Below, piece after piece: positions 1 to 8,376 of a stretch of DNA of 64,000 bases; position 1 is the first letter of the stretch, and the number at the start of each line of letters is the position of its first letter. The notes below the pieces were generated by a model, which saw nothing but the letters and a program-made list of their open reading frames with translations, did not search any database and was not told the origin of the DNA. The DNA comes from Pseudomonas benzenivorans (GTDB lineage Bacteria > Pseudomonadota > Gammaproteobacteria > Pseudomonadales > Pseudomonadaceae), in assembly GCF_033547155.1 (NCBI RefSeq), contig NZ_CP137892.1, forward strand, positions 2,976,001 to 3,040,000. The letters run 5' to 3'. The translations under genes and the position numbers were made by a program.

Positions 1-25
1 CGGTCTGTGCACAATGACCGGCAGC

Positions 26-97
26 GTGAGGACGACCTCACCACTCCATGAGTGACCACCCGGGGACGGCCCCTGCCCTTATGCCCCGGAGGTCGTT
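26..97 (+). promoter_or_regulatory. Guanidine-II (mini-ykkC) riboswitch
   Basis: Two short hairpins carry the class-defining ACGR tetraloops: GTGAGG-ACGA-CCTCAC at 26-41 and GGGG-ACGG-CCCC at 62-73. They lie just before the GGAGG ribosome-binding site (88-92) of a SugE-type exporter, the usual target of this class. The 5' arm of hairpin 2 can instead pair with the ribosome-binding site: CCGGGG at 60-65 is exactly complementary to CCCCGG at 84-89. So guanidine binding, which stabilises the two hairpins and their loop-loop contact, would free the site and switch translation on. The hairpins and the alternative pairing are visible; the ligand and mechanism come from the known class. Confidence 0.9.
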
Positions 98-412
98 ATG
101 TCCTGGATCATTCTGTTTTTCGCCGGCCTGTTCGAGGTCGGCTGGGCCGTCGGCCTGAAATATACCGACGGTTTCACCCGCCCCCTACCCAGCCTGCTGA
201 CCATCGCCGCGATGGTCGTCAGCCTGGGCCTGCTCGGCCTGGCCATGAAGGAGCTGCCCCTGGGCACCGCCTACGCCATCTGGACCGGGGTCGGCGCGGT
301 CGGCACGGTGATCGCCGGCATCATCCTGTTCGGCGAATCCATGGCCTTGATCCGCCTGGCCAGCGTGGCGCTGATTCTCTGCGGCTTGCTCGGGCTTAAA
401 CTCAGCCACTGA
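98..412 (+). CDS. sugE: SMR-family guanidinium exporter (SugE/Gdx)
   Basis: A 104-residue inner-membrane protein with four predicted transmembrane helices, the normal length of small multidrug resistance proteins. It starts [16 protein letters not shown], with the essential membrane Glu of helix 1 in the FEVGW motif, and contains the typical [15 protein letters not shown] segment. SugE-subtype proteins work as dual-topology dimers that export guanidinium, and some export small quaternary ammonium compounds. The preceding guanidine-II riboswitch supports guanidinium as the physiological substrate. The start at 98 is preceded by GGAGG at 88-92. The gene stands alone and ends before a bidirectional terminator. 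Confidence 0.93.
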   Translation: MSWIILFFAGLFEVGWAVGLKYTDGFTRPLPSLLTIAAMVVSLGLLGLAMKELPLGTAYAIWTGVGAVGTVIAGIILFGESMALIRLASVALILCGLLGLKLSH

Positions 413-425
413 GGCGCCCACAACC

Positions 426-452
426 AAAAGCCCGCCATCCGGCGGGCTTTTT
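426..452. terminator. Bidirectional intrinsic terminator
   Basis: An 11-bp perfect stem, AAAAGCCCGCC / GGCGGGCTTTT with an ATCC loop, has A and T tracts on the two sides. It lies between the convergent sugE and MFS/acyltransferase genes and can serve both. Confidence 0.88.
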
Positions 453-465
453 CGTTCCGGCTGGC

Positions 466-2343
466 TCAGCGCAGGTCGCCGCGCAGCTCGGCGACCTGCG
501 CCTGCAAGCGTTGGCGGTCGGCGCACTCGGGACCGAGCGGGGCGCCGGCCACCAGCTGGATGCGCGACCACAGGCGCCTGAACACCCCCTTGTCGGGGTC
601 ACGGCTGAAGAAGCTGCCCCACAGTCCCTTGAGCGCCATCGGGATCACCGGCACCGGGTTTTCCGCGAGGATGCGCTCGATGCCGCCCTTGAACTCGCTG
701 ATCTCGCCATCACCGGTCAACTTGCCCTCCGGGAAGATGCACACCAGCTCGCCGTTACGCAGGTATTCGGCGATCTTCTTGAACGCCGCGTCGTACACCA
801 GCAGGTCCTCGTTGCGCCCGGCGATCGGCACGGTGCCGGCGGTGCGGAAGATGAAGTTGAGCAGCGGCAGGTTGTAGATCTTGTAGTACATGACGAAACG
901 CACCGGCCGGCGCACCGCACCGCCGATCAGCAGGGCATCGACGAAGGACACGTGGTTGCACACCAGCACCGCCGCGCCGTCCTCGGGGATGGCCTCCAGC
1001 CCCCTGTGCTCGACCCGATACATGGAGTGACCGAGCAGCCAGATCAAAAAGCGCATGCTGAACTCGGGGACGATCTTGAAGATGTAGCTGTTGACCGCGA
1101 CGTTCATCAGCGAGATGGCCAGGAACAGCTGGGGGATCGACAGCTCGGCGACGCTGAGAAAGAGGATCGAGGCGATCGCCGAGACCACCATGAACAGCGC
1201 GTTGAGGATGTTGTTGGCGGCGATCACCCGCGCCCGCTCCTGCTCCACCGTGCGCGACTGGATCAGCGCATACAGCGGCACTATATAGAAGCCGCCGAAC
1301 AGGCCGATGCCGAGAATGGCACCGAGTACCCACCAGGCCTGGCCATGCCCCAGCAGCGTCAGCCAGTCATGGGGCGCGGCGCCCTGGACGAAACCGTCGG
1401 AGTGCCACCACAGCAGCACGCCGAACAGGGTCAGGCCGATCGAGCCGAAGGGCACCAGGCCGATCTCCACCTTGTGCCCGCTCATGCGCTCGCACAGCAT
1501 CGAGCCCAGGCCTATCCCTAAGGAGAACACCGTGAGAATCAGGGTCACCACGCTCTCGTCGCCGTGCAGCCAGTCCTTGGCATAGGCCGGGATCTGGGTC
1601 AGGTAGATCGCGCCGAGGAACCAGAACCAGGAGTTGCCCAGCAGCGAGCGCGACACCGAGACCGGCTGCTCCTTCAAGCCCAGGCGCATGATCCGCCAGG
1701 ACTGACGCAGGATATTCCAGTCCAGCGCCAGTTCCGGCAGGGCCGCATGGGCGCGGGGGATGGCGCGGCTGGCCAGATAGCCGAGCACGGCGACCACGAC
1801 CACGGAACCGGCGACGATCTGCGCGTAGGCGCTGCTGGCCATGATGATGCCGGCGCCTATGGTGCCGGCGAGAATGGCCAGGAAGGTGCCCATCTCCACC
1901 AGGGCGTTACCGCCGACCAGTTCCTGCTCGCGCAGGTGCTGCGGCAGGATCGAATACTTCACCGGACCGAACAGCGCCGACTGGGTGCCCATGCAGAACA
2001 GCACGGCGAGCATCAGCGGCAGGCTGTCGAGCAGCACCCCGGCGGCGCCGGCCAGCATGATCAGGATTTCGGCGAACTTGATCGCGCGGATCAGGCTGTC
2101 CTTGGCGAACTTCTCGCCGAACTGCCCGCCGAGTGCCGAGAACAGGAAGAACGGCAGGATGAACAGCAGCGCGCAGAGGTTGACCAGCAGGCTCTTGTCG
2201 GCGCCGGAACTGAGCTTGTAGAGGATGGCGAGGATCAGCGACTGCTTGAAGATGTTGTCGTTGAAGGCGCCGAGCAACTGGGTAAGGAAGAACGGCAGGA
2301 AACGCCGTTTACCGAGCAAGGTGAATTGCGAATCTGGGGTCAT
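466..2343 (-). CDS. MFS transporter / 1-acylglycerol-phosphate acyltransferase fusion (LplT-PlsC type)
   Basis: A 625-residue inner-membrane protein. Residues 1 to about 410 form a major facilitator transporter resembling the lysophospholipid flippase LplT (early FLTQLLGAFNDNIFKQ motif, about 12 hydrophobic segments). The C-terminal part is a PlsC-type acyltransferase with the catalytic H-x4-D motif (H464 to D469 in NHVSFVD) and the FPEG motif at residues 537-540. The likely role is flipping lysophospholipid inward and re-acylating it at the membrane. Some relatives also carry an acyl-ACP synthetase (Aas) domain; this one does not. The start at 2343 (MTPDSQ) is chosen because the transporter domain begins at once; an upstream in-frame ATG would add 26 non-homologous-looking residues. 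Confidence 0.85.
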   Translation of the reverse strand: MTPDSQFTLLGKRRFLPFFLTQLLGAFNDNIFKQSLILAILYKLSSGADKSLLVNLCALLFILPFFLFSALGGQFGEKFAKDSLIRAIKFAEILIMLAGAAGVLLDSLPLMLAVLFCMGTQSALFGPVKYSILPQHLREQELVGGNALVEMGTFLAILAGTIGAGIIMASSAYAQIVAGSVVVVAVLGYLASRAIPRAHAALPELALDWNILRQSWRIMRLGLKEQPVSVSRSLLGNSWFWFLGAIYLTQIPAYAKDWLHGDESVVTLILTVFSLGIGLGSMLCERMSGHKVEIGLVPFGSIGLTLFGVLLWWHSDGFVQGAAPHDWLTLLGHGQAWWVLGAILGIGLFGGFYIVPLYALIQSRTVEQERARVIAANNILNALFMVVSAIASILFLSVAELSIPQLFLAISLMNVAVNSYIFKIVPEFSMRFLIWLLGHSMYRVEHRGLEAIPEDGAAVLVCNHVSFVDALLIGGAVRRPVRFVMYYKIYNLPLLNFIFRTAGTVPIAGRNEDLLVYDAAFKKIAEYLRNGELVCIFPEGKLTGDGEISEFKGGIERILAENPVPVIPMALKGLWGSFFSRDPDKGVFRRLWSRIQLVAGAPLGPECADRQRLQAQVAELRGDLR

Positions 2344-2458
2344 CGTCCGTGTACCTGTCTGCTGTGACCGAGCGGGCCGTCCAGCATTGGACTGCAACAA
2401 CCCGCCGACAAGCCACAGCAATCGTCGACTTTTGCCGAGGTCACGGCAAAATCGCCGC

Positions 2459-2788
2459 TCAGATCGGCAGTTGCCCCAGCGCCCAGCGCAACAGGAAGAA
2501 CACCAGCAGGCCGCCGCCGATGGTCGCCAGCAGATGCCGGGTCAGCGCGGCGATGGCGATGGCCGCCAGTCCGCCCAGCAGGTAGGCGTTGTCCAGGCGC
2601 AGGGCCCAGTGCTGGCCGTCGGGCAGCAACATGCCCGGCACCACGATGGCGGTGAGCACCGCAGTCGGCACGTAGTGCAGCCCCTGACGCACCAGCGGCG
2701 GGAAGCTCAGGTTGGGGAAGGCAAACAGGCTGTAGCGGATGGAAAAGGTGATCGCCAGCATGCCGAGGATCAGCACCCAGTTGTCCAT
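2459..2788 (-). CDS. azlD: AzlD-family branched-chain amino acid export subunit
   Basis: A 109-residue protein with four hydrophobic segments, the size and pattern of AzlD. With AzlC it forms a two-component exporter of branched-chain and related amino acids in the inner membrane. Its ATG overlaps the azlC stop codon (TGATG at 2786-2790), so the two genes are translationally coupled. Family membership is clear; the exported substrate is inferred from the family. Confidence 0.87.
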   Translation of the reverse strand: MDNWVLILGMLAITFSIRYSLFAFPNLSFPPLVRQGLHYVPTAVLTAIVVPGMLLPDGQHWALRLDNAYLLGGLAAIAIAALTRHLLATIGGGLLVFFLLRWALGQLPI

Positions 2789-3498
2789 CAGACCACCTCC
2801 GCGCATACGGGCGCCTGGCGGCGCTCGAGCAGCACACCGACCACAATGCCGCTGAACGCGGCCGCCAGCAGGCCGAGCTTGTATGGCAGGCCATGGAAGG
2901 CCAGGGCCACCGCCCCGGCCACCAGGGCCGCGGCCACCTGCGGACTGTTGCGCAGCATGGGCACGACTATGCCGATAAAGGTCGCCAGCATGGCGAAGTC
3001 CAGGCCCCAGGCGGCGAGGTTCGGCACGCTCTGGCCGAACAGCACGCCGACCAGGGTACACAGCTGCCAGTTCAGGTACATGGCCAGCGCCGCACCGAGG
3101 AAGTACCAATGCTTGTTCGGCGAGGCATCCGCGTCCAGATAGCGGTGTTGCACCACGGCATAGGCCTCGTCGGTCAGCCAGAAGGCCAGCGGCACCCGCC
3201 AACGCTTGGGCAGGTGGCGGACGTACGGCTGCAGGCTGGCGCTGTACAGGGCGTGACGCAGGTTGACCACCAGGGTGGTGAGCAGCAGCACGGCCAGGCC
3301 GGTGCCCACGCCGAGCAGGCTGATGGCGATGAACTGCGCCGAACCGGCGAATACCAACAGCGACATGCCGAGGGTCTGCCAGGGGCTGAGGCCGGCGGCG
3401 CCGGCCAGGCTGCCGAAGATGATGCCGAAGGGCATGGCGCCGAGCAGCATCGGCAGCATGTCGCGGGCGCCCTGGGTGAATTCTTGCGAGCGGGTCAT
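2788..3498 (-). CDS. azlC: AzlC-family branched-chain amino acid export subunit
   Basis: A 236-residue inner-membrane protein with the AzlC signature near the N terminus (GARDMLPMLLGAMPFGIIFG) and later the conserved NLRHALYSAS and FWLTDEAYAV segments. It is the larger subunit of the AzlCD exporter. A strong GGAGGAG ribosome-binding site precedes the ATG at 3498. The AraC regulator encoded 82 bp upstream on the same strand is the obvious candidate controller. Confidence 0.9.
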   Translation of the reverse strand: MTRSQEFTQGARDMLPMLLGAMPFGIIFGSLAGAAGLSPWQTLGMSLLVFAGSAQFIAISLLGVGTGLAVLLLTTLVVNLRHALYSASLQPYVRHLPKRWRVPLAFWLTDEAYAVVQHRYLDADASPNKHWYFLGAALAMYLNWQLCTLVGVLFGQSVPNLAAWGLDFAMLATFIGIVVPMLRNSPQVAAALVAGAVALAFHGLPYKLGLLAAAFSGIVVGVLLERRQAPVCAEVV

Positions 3499-3580
3499 AG
3501 CACTCTCCTCCTTGAGCTGCAGCCTATGCCACCTTCCCGGGCGCTGTATTGAACAATATTGCGCAGTTGCACCCCTGCGT

Positions 3581-4411
3581 TCAGGCGCCGCAGGCCTTGC
3601 GGTATTCGCCGGGGGTGACACCGTAGGCCTGCTTGAACTGGCGGCTGAGGTGGCTCTGGTCGGCGAACCCCAGCTGCATGGCCACGGCGAGCGGCGTCGA
3701 GCCCCGCTGCAATTGCGCCCTGGCCTGCTGCAGGCGTCGCTGCCGCAGCCAGGCGTGGGGCGGCAAGCCGGTGGCGCGGCGGAACACCCGGGCGAAGTGG
3801 AACGGCGACAGGCTGACCGCCGCCGCCAACTGCTCGAGCGAGGGCGGGTCGGCCAGGCGACTGTCCAACAGCGCCTTGGCCTGCGCCACCGCCCAGGGCT
3901 CACGCCCCGGTTCGCGCGCCTCACGCACCCGTCCGTGGCGCTGGAACAGCAGCAGGATCGCCTCGCGCCAGGCGACCTGACACTGCAAGACGGTGGCTGG
4001 ACCGTCCAGCAGGCAATGCAGTTCGGCGAAAGCCCGAGTCAGTTCGAGGTCCTGTATCACGCTGCTGGCGAATCCGGGCAGACCAGCGGCATCCAGCTCC
4101 AGCTCTTGCAGCACACCCCGGATCTGCTGCGCATCCGGATAGCAGGCCCGATAGCGCCACCCCTGATCGCCCGCCTTGGAACAGGAGTGCAGCTCATCGG
4201 GGTTGATCACGATCATGCTGCCCACGGACGCCAGGTGACCGCTGCCGCGATGCTGAAACAGGTGGGCGCCCTGCTCGACCACGCCGAGCACGAAACCCTC
4301 GTGTACATGGGGGGAAAAGGTGTGTTCGATGTAGCGCGCATGCAGCAACTCGACCCCGCCCAACTGGGGCGCGCGCCAGAAATGCGTCTGCTCGTTCGCA
4401 CTCAAGTCCAT
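3581..4411 (-). CDS. AraC-family transcriptional regulator, probably of azlCD
   Basis: A 276-residue regulator. The N-terminal half is a cupin-like AraC ligand-binding domain (residues about 10-150, with FSPHVHEGFVLGVVEQG). The C-terminal half is the double helix-turn-helix domain (residues about 185-276), with LEQLAAAVSLSPFHFARVFRR and the second-helix signature FADQSHLSRQFKQAYGVTPGEYR. AraC proteins of this layout commonly sit beside AzlCD exporters and sense an amino acid or related effector; that link is inferred from position. The ribosome-binding site is weak, and the start overlaps the end of a possible small upstream reading frame. Confidence 0.85.
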   Translation of the reverse strand: MDLSANEQTHFWRAPQLGGVELLHARYIEHTFSPHVHEGFVLGVVEQGAHLFQHRGSGHLASVGSMIVINPDELHSCSKAGDQGWRYRACYPDAQQIRGVLQELELDAAGLPGFASSVIQDLELTRAFAELHCLLDGPATVLQCQVAWREAILLLFQRHGRVREAREPGREPWAVAQAKALLDSRLADPPSLEQLAAAVSLSPFHFARVFRRATGLPPHAWLRQRRLQQARAQLQRGSTPLAVAMQLGFADQSHLSRQFKQAYGVTPGEYRKACGA

Positions 4412-4548
4412 CGCTCAGCCCCCAACGCGCGGCCGTTGCCGGCCGCCACTGCCACACAGTGCGTGCGCCCCAGGCGCTCAGCGGCTAGGCCGCGATGCTT
4501 GCACGAAACGCCCGCCCCCTGCGGGATGAAAGATTGCAACGCGGACAT
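4402..4548 (-). CDS. Possible 48-residue leader peptide overlapping the AraC gene start
   Basis: A 48-codon reading frame starts with ATG at 4548 after a good purine-rich ribosome-binding site (GGGAGGGG, about 5 bases away). It ends inside the first codons of the AraC gene, overlapping it by 10 bases. The product (MSALQSFIPQGAG at its start, two cysteines, basic) is not recognised. Because the AraC start has only a weak site, translation of this frame could couple to it. The evidence is the ribosome-binding site and the overlap only; coding status is uncertain. Confidence 0.3.
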   Translation of the reverse strand: MSALQSFIPQGAGVSCKHRGLAAERLGRTHCVAVAAGNGRALGAERWT

Positions 4549-4757
4549 GACGCCCCTCCCTGGCCATTGACGCAAACGCATCACGCTATCAGGGCGATGC
4601 GCCGGGCACAAATGCCGGCGCCATAGCCCTCCACGCCCGGCGCCTGCGACCTTGGTCGCGCCTGACTGCGCCGGGCTTTGCTGCGACACTGTGCGGCCAG
4701 AAAGAGTATCGTCTGACTCTGGACCTGGTCCCCACATCCTTCGTCGCCGGAGTGTGC
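4549..4757. other. Divergent intergenic region between AraC regulator and sensor kinase
   Basis: About 210 bp separate the leftward AraC unit from the rightward kinase gene. It must hold promoters for both. No convincing operator or sigma-70 pair stands out by eye. Confidence 0.4.
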
Positions 4758-7700
4758 ATGTCGCTGTCCAGCGGGCTGATCGCCACGGTCGCCCTGATCT
4801 ACATGGCCATCCTGTTCGCCATCGCTTTCTATGGCGACCGCCGCCGCACGCCCCTGCCGCCGCGGATGCGCGCCTGGGTCTACAGCCTGTCGCTGGCGGT
4901 GTACTGCACCAGCTGGACCTTCTTCGGCGCGGTCGGCCAGGCCGCCGAGCAGCTCTGGTCGTTCCTGCCGATCTACCTGGGTCCCATCCTGCTGATGCTG
5001 CTCGCCCCCTGGGTGCTGCAGAAGATGGTGATGATCAGCAAGGAGGAGAACATCACCTCGATCGCCGACTTCATCGCCGCGCGCTACGGCAAGTCCCAGA
5101 CCCTGGCGATAGTCGTGGCGCTGATCTGCCTGGTCGGCGTGCTGCCCTATATCGCCCTGCAACTCAAGGGCATCGTCCTCGGCGTCAACCTGCTGATCGG
5201 CGCCGGGGCCGACGCCAACGGCATTCGCGCCCAGGACACGGCGCTGCTGGTCTCGCTGATCCTGGCGCTGTTCACCATCCTGTTCGGCACGCGCAACCTG
5301 GATGTCACAGAACACCACCGCGGCATGGTGCTGGCGATCGCCTTCGAATCGCTGGTCAAGCTGCTGGCCTTCCTCGCCGTCGGCGCCTTCGTCACCTACG
5401 GCCTGTACAACGGCTTCGCCGACCTGTTCCAGCAGGCCCACAGCGCCCCGGAGCTGAGCGGTTTCTGGGCCGAGGCGATGAACTGGCCGGCCATGCTGAC
5501 GCTGACCGGCATGGCGATGATCGCCATCGTCTGCCTGCCCCGGCAGTTCCATGTCACCGTGGTGGAAAACATCGAACCCAAGGACCTGCGCCTGGCGCGC
5601 TGGGTGTTTCCCGCCTATCTGGTGCTGGCGGCACTGTTCGTCGTACCCATCGCCCTGGCCGGGCAGATGCTGTTGCCGGCGGGGGTGACGCCGGACTCCT
5701 TCGTGATCAGCCTGCCACTGGCCCAGGCCCACCCGGCATTGGCCCTGCTGGCCTTCATCGGCGGCGCCTCGGCCGCCACCGGCATGGTCATCGTCGCCTC
5801 GGTGGCCCTGTCGACCATGATCTCCAACGACATGCTGCTGCCCTGGCTGCTGCACAGAAAGAACGCCGAACGCCCCTTCGAGGCGTTCCGCCACTGGATG
5901 CTCACGGCACGCCGGGTGAGCATCGTGCTGATCCTGCTGCTGGCCTACGTCTGCTACCGGCTGCTCGGCGAGGGCGCCAGCCTGGCAACCATTGGCCAGG
6001 TGTCCTTCGCCGCCATCGGCCAGCTGGGCCCGGCGATGTTCGGCGCCCTGGTGTGGAAGCAGGCCAACCGCCGCGGGGTGTTCGCCGGCCTGGGGGTCGG
6101 CTCGCTGCTGTGGTTCTACACCCTGATCATGCCGCTGGTGGCACGCAGCCTGGGCTGGCCGCTGAGCAGCCTGCCCGGCCTGCAGGCGCTGCTGCACGCC
6201 CCCATCGGCTTCGAGGTCGACCCCCTGACCCGCGGCGTGGTGCTGTCGCTGGCCGGCAATTTCCTGCTGTTCGCTTGGGTCTCCTACTTCTCCCGCACCC
6301 GGGTCTCCGAGCACTGGCAGGCCGGGCGCTTCATCGGTCACGACTTCGGCGCCAAGCCGAGCAGCCGCAGCCTGCTGGCGGTGCAGGTCGAGGACCTGCT
6401 GCTGCTGGCCAGCCGCTTCGTCGGCGAGGAGCGGGCACGGCAGAGCTTCCAGCGCTTCGCCGCGCGTCAAGGCCAGGACTTCGCGGCCGAGCAGCCGGCC
6501 AACAGCGAATGGATCGCCCACACCGAACGCCTGCTCGCCGGTGTGCTGGGCGCCTCCTCGACCCGTGCCGTGGTGCGCGCGGCCATCGAGGGGCGGGAGA
6601 TGCAAGTCGAGGATGTGGTGCGCATCGTCGACGAGGCCAGCGAGGTGCTGCAGTTCAACCGCGCCCTGCTGCAGGGCGCGATCGAGAACATCACCCAGGG
6701 CATCAGCGTGGTCGACCAGTCGCTGCGCCTGGTGGCCTGGAACCGCCGCTACCTCGAGCTGTTCGACTACCCCGAAGGTCAGGTCTACGTCGGCCGGCCG
6801 ATTGCCGAACTGATCCGTTTCAATGCCCGGCGCGGCCTGCTCGGCGCGGGCGACGTAGATATCGAACAAAGCGTCGCCCGGCGCCTGCACTGGATGCGCC
6901 AGGGCACGCCGCACACCTACGAACGCACCTTCCCCAACGGCCGGGTGATCGAACTGATCGGCAACCCGATGCCCGGCGGCGGCTTCGTCATGAGCTTCAC
7001 CGACATCACCGAATTTCGCCAGGCCGAACAGGCCCTCACGGAAGCCAACGAGGGCCTGGAGCAGCGGGTGGCCGAGCGCACCCGCGAACTGTCGCAGCTG
7101 AACCAGGCCCTCGGCGAAGCCAAGGCCGTGGCCGAGGCCGCCAACCAGTCCAAGACCCGCTTCCTCGCCGCCGTCAGCCACGACCTGATGCAACCGCTCA
7201 ACGCCGCCCGCCTGTTCTCCGCCGCCCTCTCCCACCAGAACGAGGCCCTGCCGCGCGAGACCCGGGAACTGGTGCGCCACCTGGACAGCTCGCTGCGCTC
7301 GGCCGAAGACCTGATCAGCGACCTGCTGGACATCTCGCGCCTGGAAAACGGCCGCATCAGCCCGGAGCGCAACGCCTTCGTCCTCGACAGCCTGTTCGAC
7401 ACCCTGGGCGCCGAATTCAAGGTACTGGCCGCCGAGCAAGGCATCGACTTCCGCCTGCGCGGCAGCCGCCTGCGCGTGGACAGCGACTGCAAGCTGCTGC
7501 GCCGGGTGCTGCAGAACTTCCTCACCAACGCCTTCCGCTATGCCAAGGGCCGCGTGCTGCTCGGCGTACGCCGCCGGGGCGGGCAGCTGCGCCTGGAGGT
7601 CTGGGACCGCGGGCCGGGCATCCCGGAGGACAAGCGCAAGGTGATCTTCGAGGAGTTCAAACGCCTGGACAGCCATCAGACCCGCGCCGAGAAGGGCCTG

Positions 7701-8240
7701 GGCCTGGGCCTGGCGATCGCCGACGGCCTGTGCCGGGTGCTCGAGCACAAGCTGGAAGTACAGTCCTGGCCCGGCAAGGGCAGCGTGTTCAGCGTCAGCG
7801 TGCCCCTGGCCCGGTCTGCGGAGGTCAAACCCAAGCCGACCGCCGCCGAGCTCAACGGCCAACTGCTCACCGGCAGTCAGGTGCTGTGCATCGACAACGA
7901 GGACAGCATCCTCGCCGGCATGCACAGCCTGCTGTCGCGCTGGGGCTGCCAGGTATGGACCGCGCGCAATCGTCTGGAGTGCGAGCACCTGCTCAGCGAG
8001 GACCTGCGTCCCCATGTGGCGCTGGTCGACTACCACCTCGACGAGGGCGAGACCGGCACCGAGCTGATGGCCTGGCTACGCACCCGCCTCGGCGAGCCGC
8101 TGCCAGGCGTGGTGATCAGCGCCGATGGCCGCCCCGAGCTGATCGATGCCGTGCACGCCGCCGGCCTCGACTACCTGGCCAAACCGGTCAAGCCGGCGGC
8201 CTTGCGCGCCTTGCTCAGCCGCCACCTGAGCCTGCGCTGA
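4758..8240 (+). CDS. Hybrid histidine kinase with N-terminal Na+/solute symporter (SSF) domain
   Basis: A 1160-residue membrane sensor. Residues 1 to about 500 form an SSF-type transporter domain with about 13 membrane segments. A PAS domain follows (about 635-760), then a coiled coil. The kinase has H808 in FLAAVSHDLMQPLNAAR, an N-box near residue 920 and G-rich boxes near 950-980 (DRGPGIPEDKRK, KGLGLGLAIADGL). A C-terminal receiver domain carries the phospho-acceptor D1091 in VDYHLD. The layout resembles CbrA plus a fused receiver. Such kinases may couple solute sensing or transport to gene control; ligand and response regulator are unknown. The ATG at 4758 is preferred over a GTG two codons upstream because CGGAG lies 6 bases before it. 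Confidence 0.9.
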   Translation: MSLSSGLIATVALIYMAILFAIAFYGDRRRTPLPPRMRAWVYSLSLAVYCTSWTFFGAVGQAAEQLWSFLPIYLGPILLMLLAPWVLQKMVMISKEENITSIADFIAARYGKSQTLAIVVALICLVGVLPYIALQLKGIVLGVNLLIGAGADANGIRAQDTALLVSLILALFTILFGTRNLDVTEHHRGMVLAIAFESLVKLLAFLAVGAFVTYGLYNGFADLFQQAHSAPELSGFWAEAMNWPAMLTLTGMAMIAIVCLPRQFHVTVVENIEPKDLRLARWVFPAYLVLAALFVVPIALAGQMLLPAGVTPDSFVISLPLAQAHPALALLAFIGGASAATGMVIVASVALSTMISNDMLLPWLLHRKNAERPFEAFRHWMLTARRVSIVLILLLAYVCYRLLGEGASLATIGQVSFAAIGQLGPAMFGALVWKQANRRGVFAGLGVGSLLWFYTLIMPLVARSLGWPLSSLPGLQALLHAPIGFEVDPLTRGVVLSLAGNFLLFAWVSYFSRTRVSEHWQAGRFIGHDFGAKPSSRSLLAVQVEDLLLLASRFVGEERARQSFQRFAARQGQDFAAEQPANSEWIAHTERLLAGVLGASSTRAVVRAAIEGREMQVEDVVRIVDEASEVLQFNRALLQGAIENITQGISVVDQSLRLVAWNRRYLELFDYPEGQVYVGRPIAELIRFNARRGLLGAGDVDIEQSVARRLHWMRQGTPHTYERTFPNGRVIELIGNPMPGGGFVMSFTDITEFRQAEQALTEANEGLEQRVAERTRELSQLNQALGEAKAVAEAANQSKTRFLAAVSHDLMQPLNAARLFSAALSHQNEALPRETRELVRHLDSSLRSAEDLISDLLDISRLENGRISPERNAFVLDSLFDTLGAEFKVLAAEQGIDFRLRGSRLRVDSDCKLLRRVLQNFLTNAFRYAKGRVLLGVRRRGGQLRLEVWDRGPGIPEDKRKVIFEEFKRLDSHQTRAEKGLGLGLAIADGLCRVLEHKLEVQSWPGKGSVFSVSVPLARSAEVKPKPTAAELNGQLLTGSQVLCIDNEDSILAGMHSLLSRWGCQVWTARNRLECEHLLSEDLRPHVALVDYHLDEGETGTELMAWLRTRLGEPLPGVVISADGRPELIDAVHAAGLDYLAKPVKPAALRALLSRHLSLR

Positions 8241-8376
8241 GGCGAGCAGCGCGGCCTCCCCGCCTGCCGGCTGCCGCCCGGTCGAGGTGCGAGGAGCGGC
8301 AACCCTGACCTCCGACAATACGGGACGAGCCCATCTGGCTAGACTGCCTCGATATGCTCCGGACTGAGATTGCCCC

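Noticed and set aside
4581-8036. A 1151-codon minus-strand open frame opposite the sensor kinase
   Set aside because: It is the antisense shadow of a clearly real gene with SSF, kinase and receiver motifs; its Gln/His/Gly-rich translation is typical of antisense frames in high-GC DNA.
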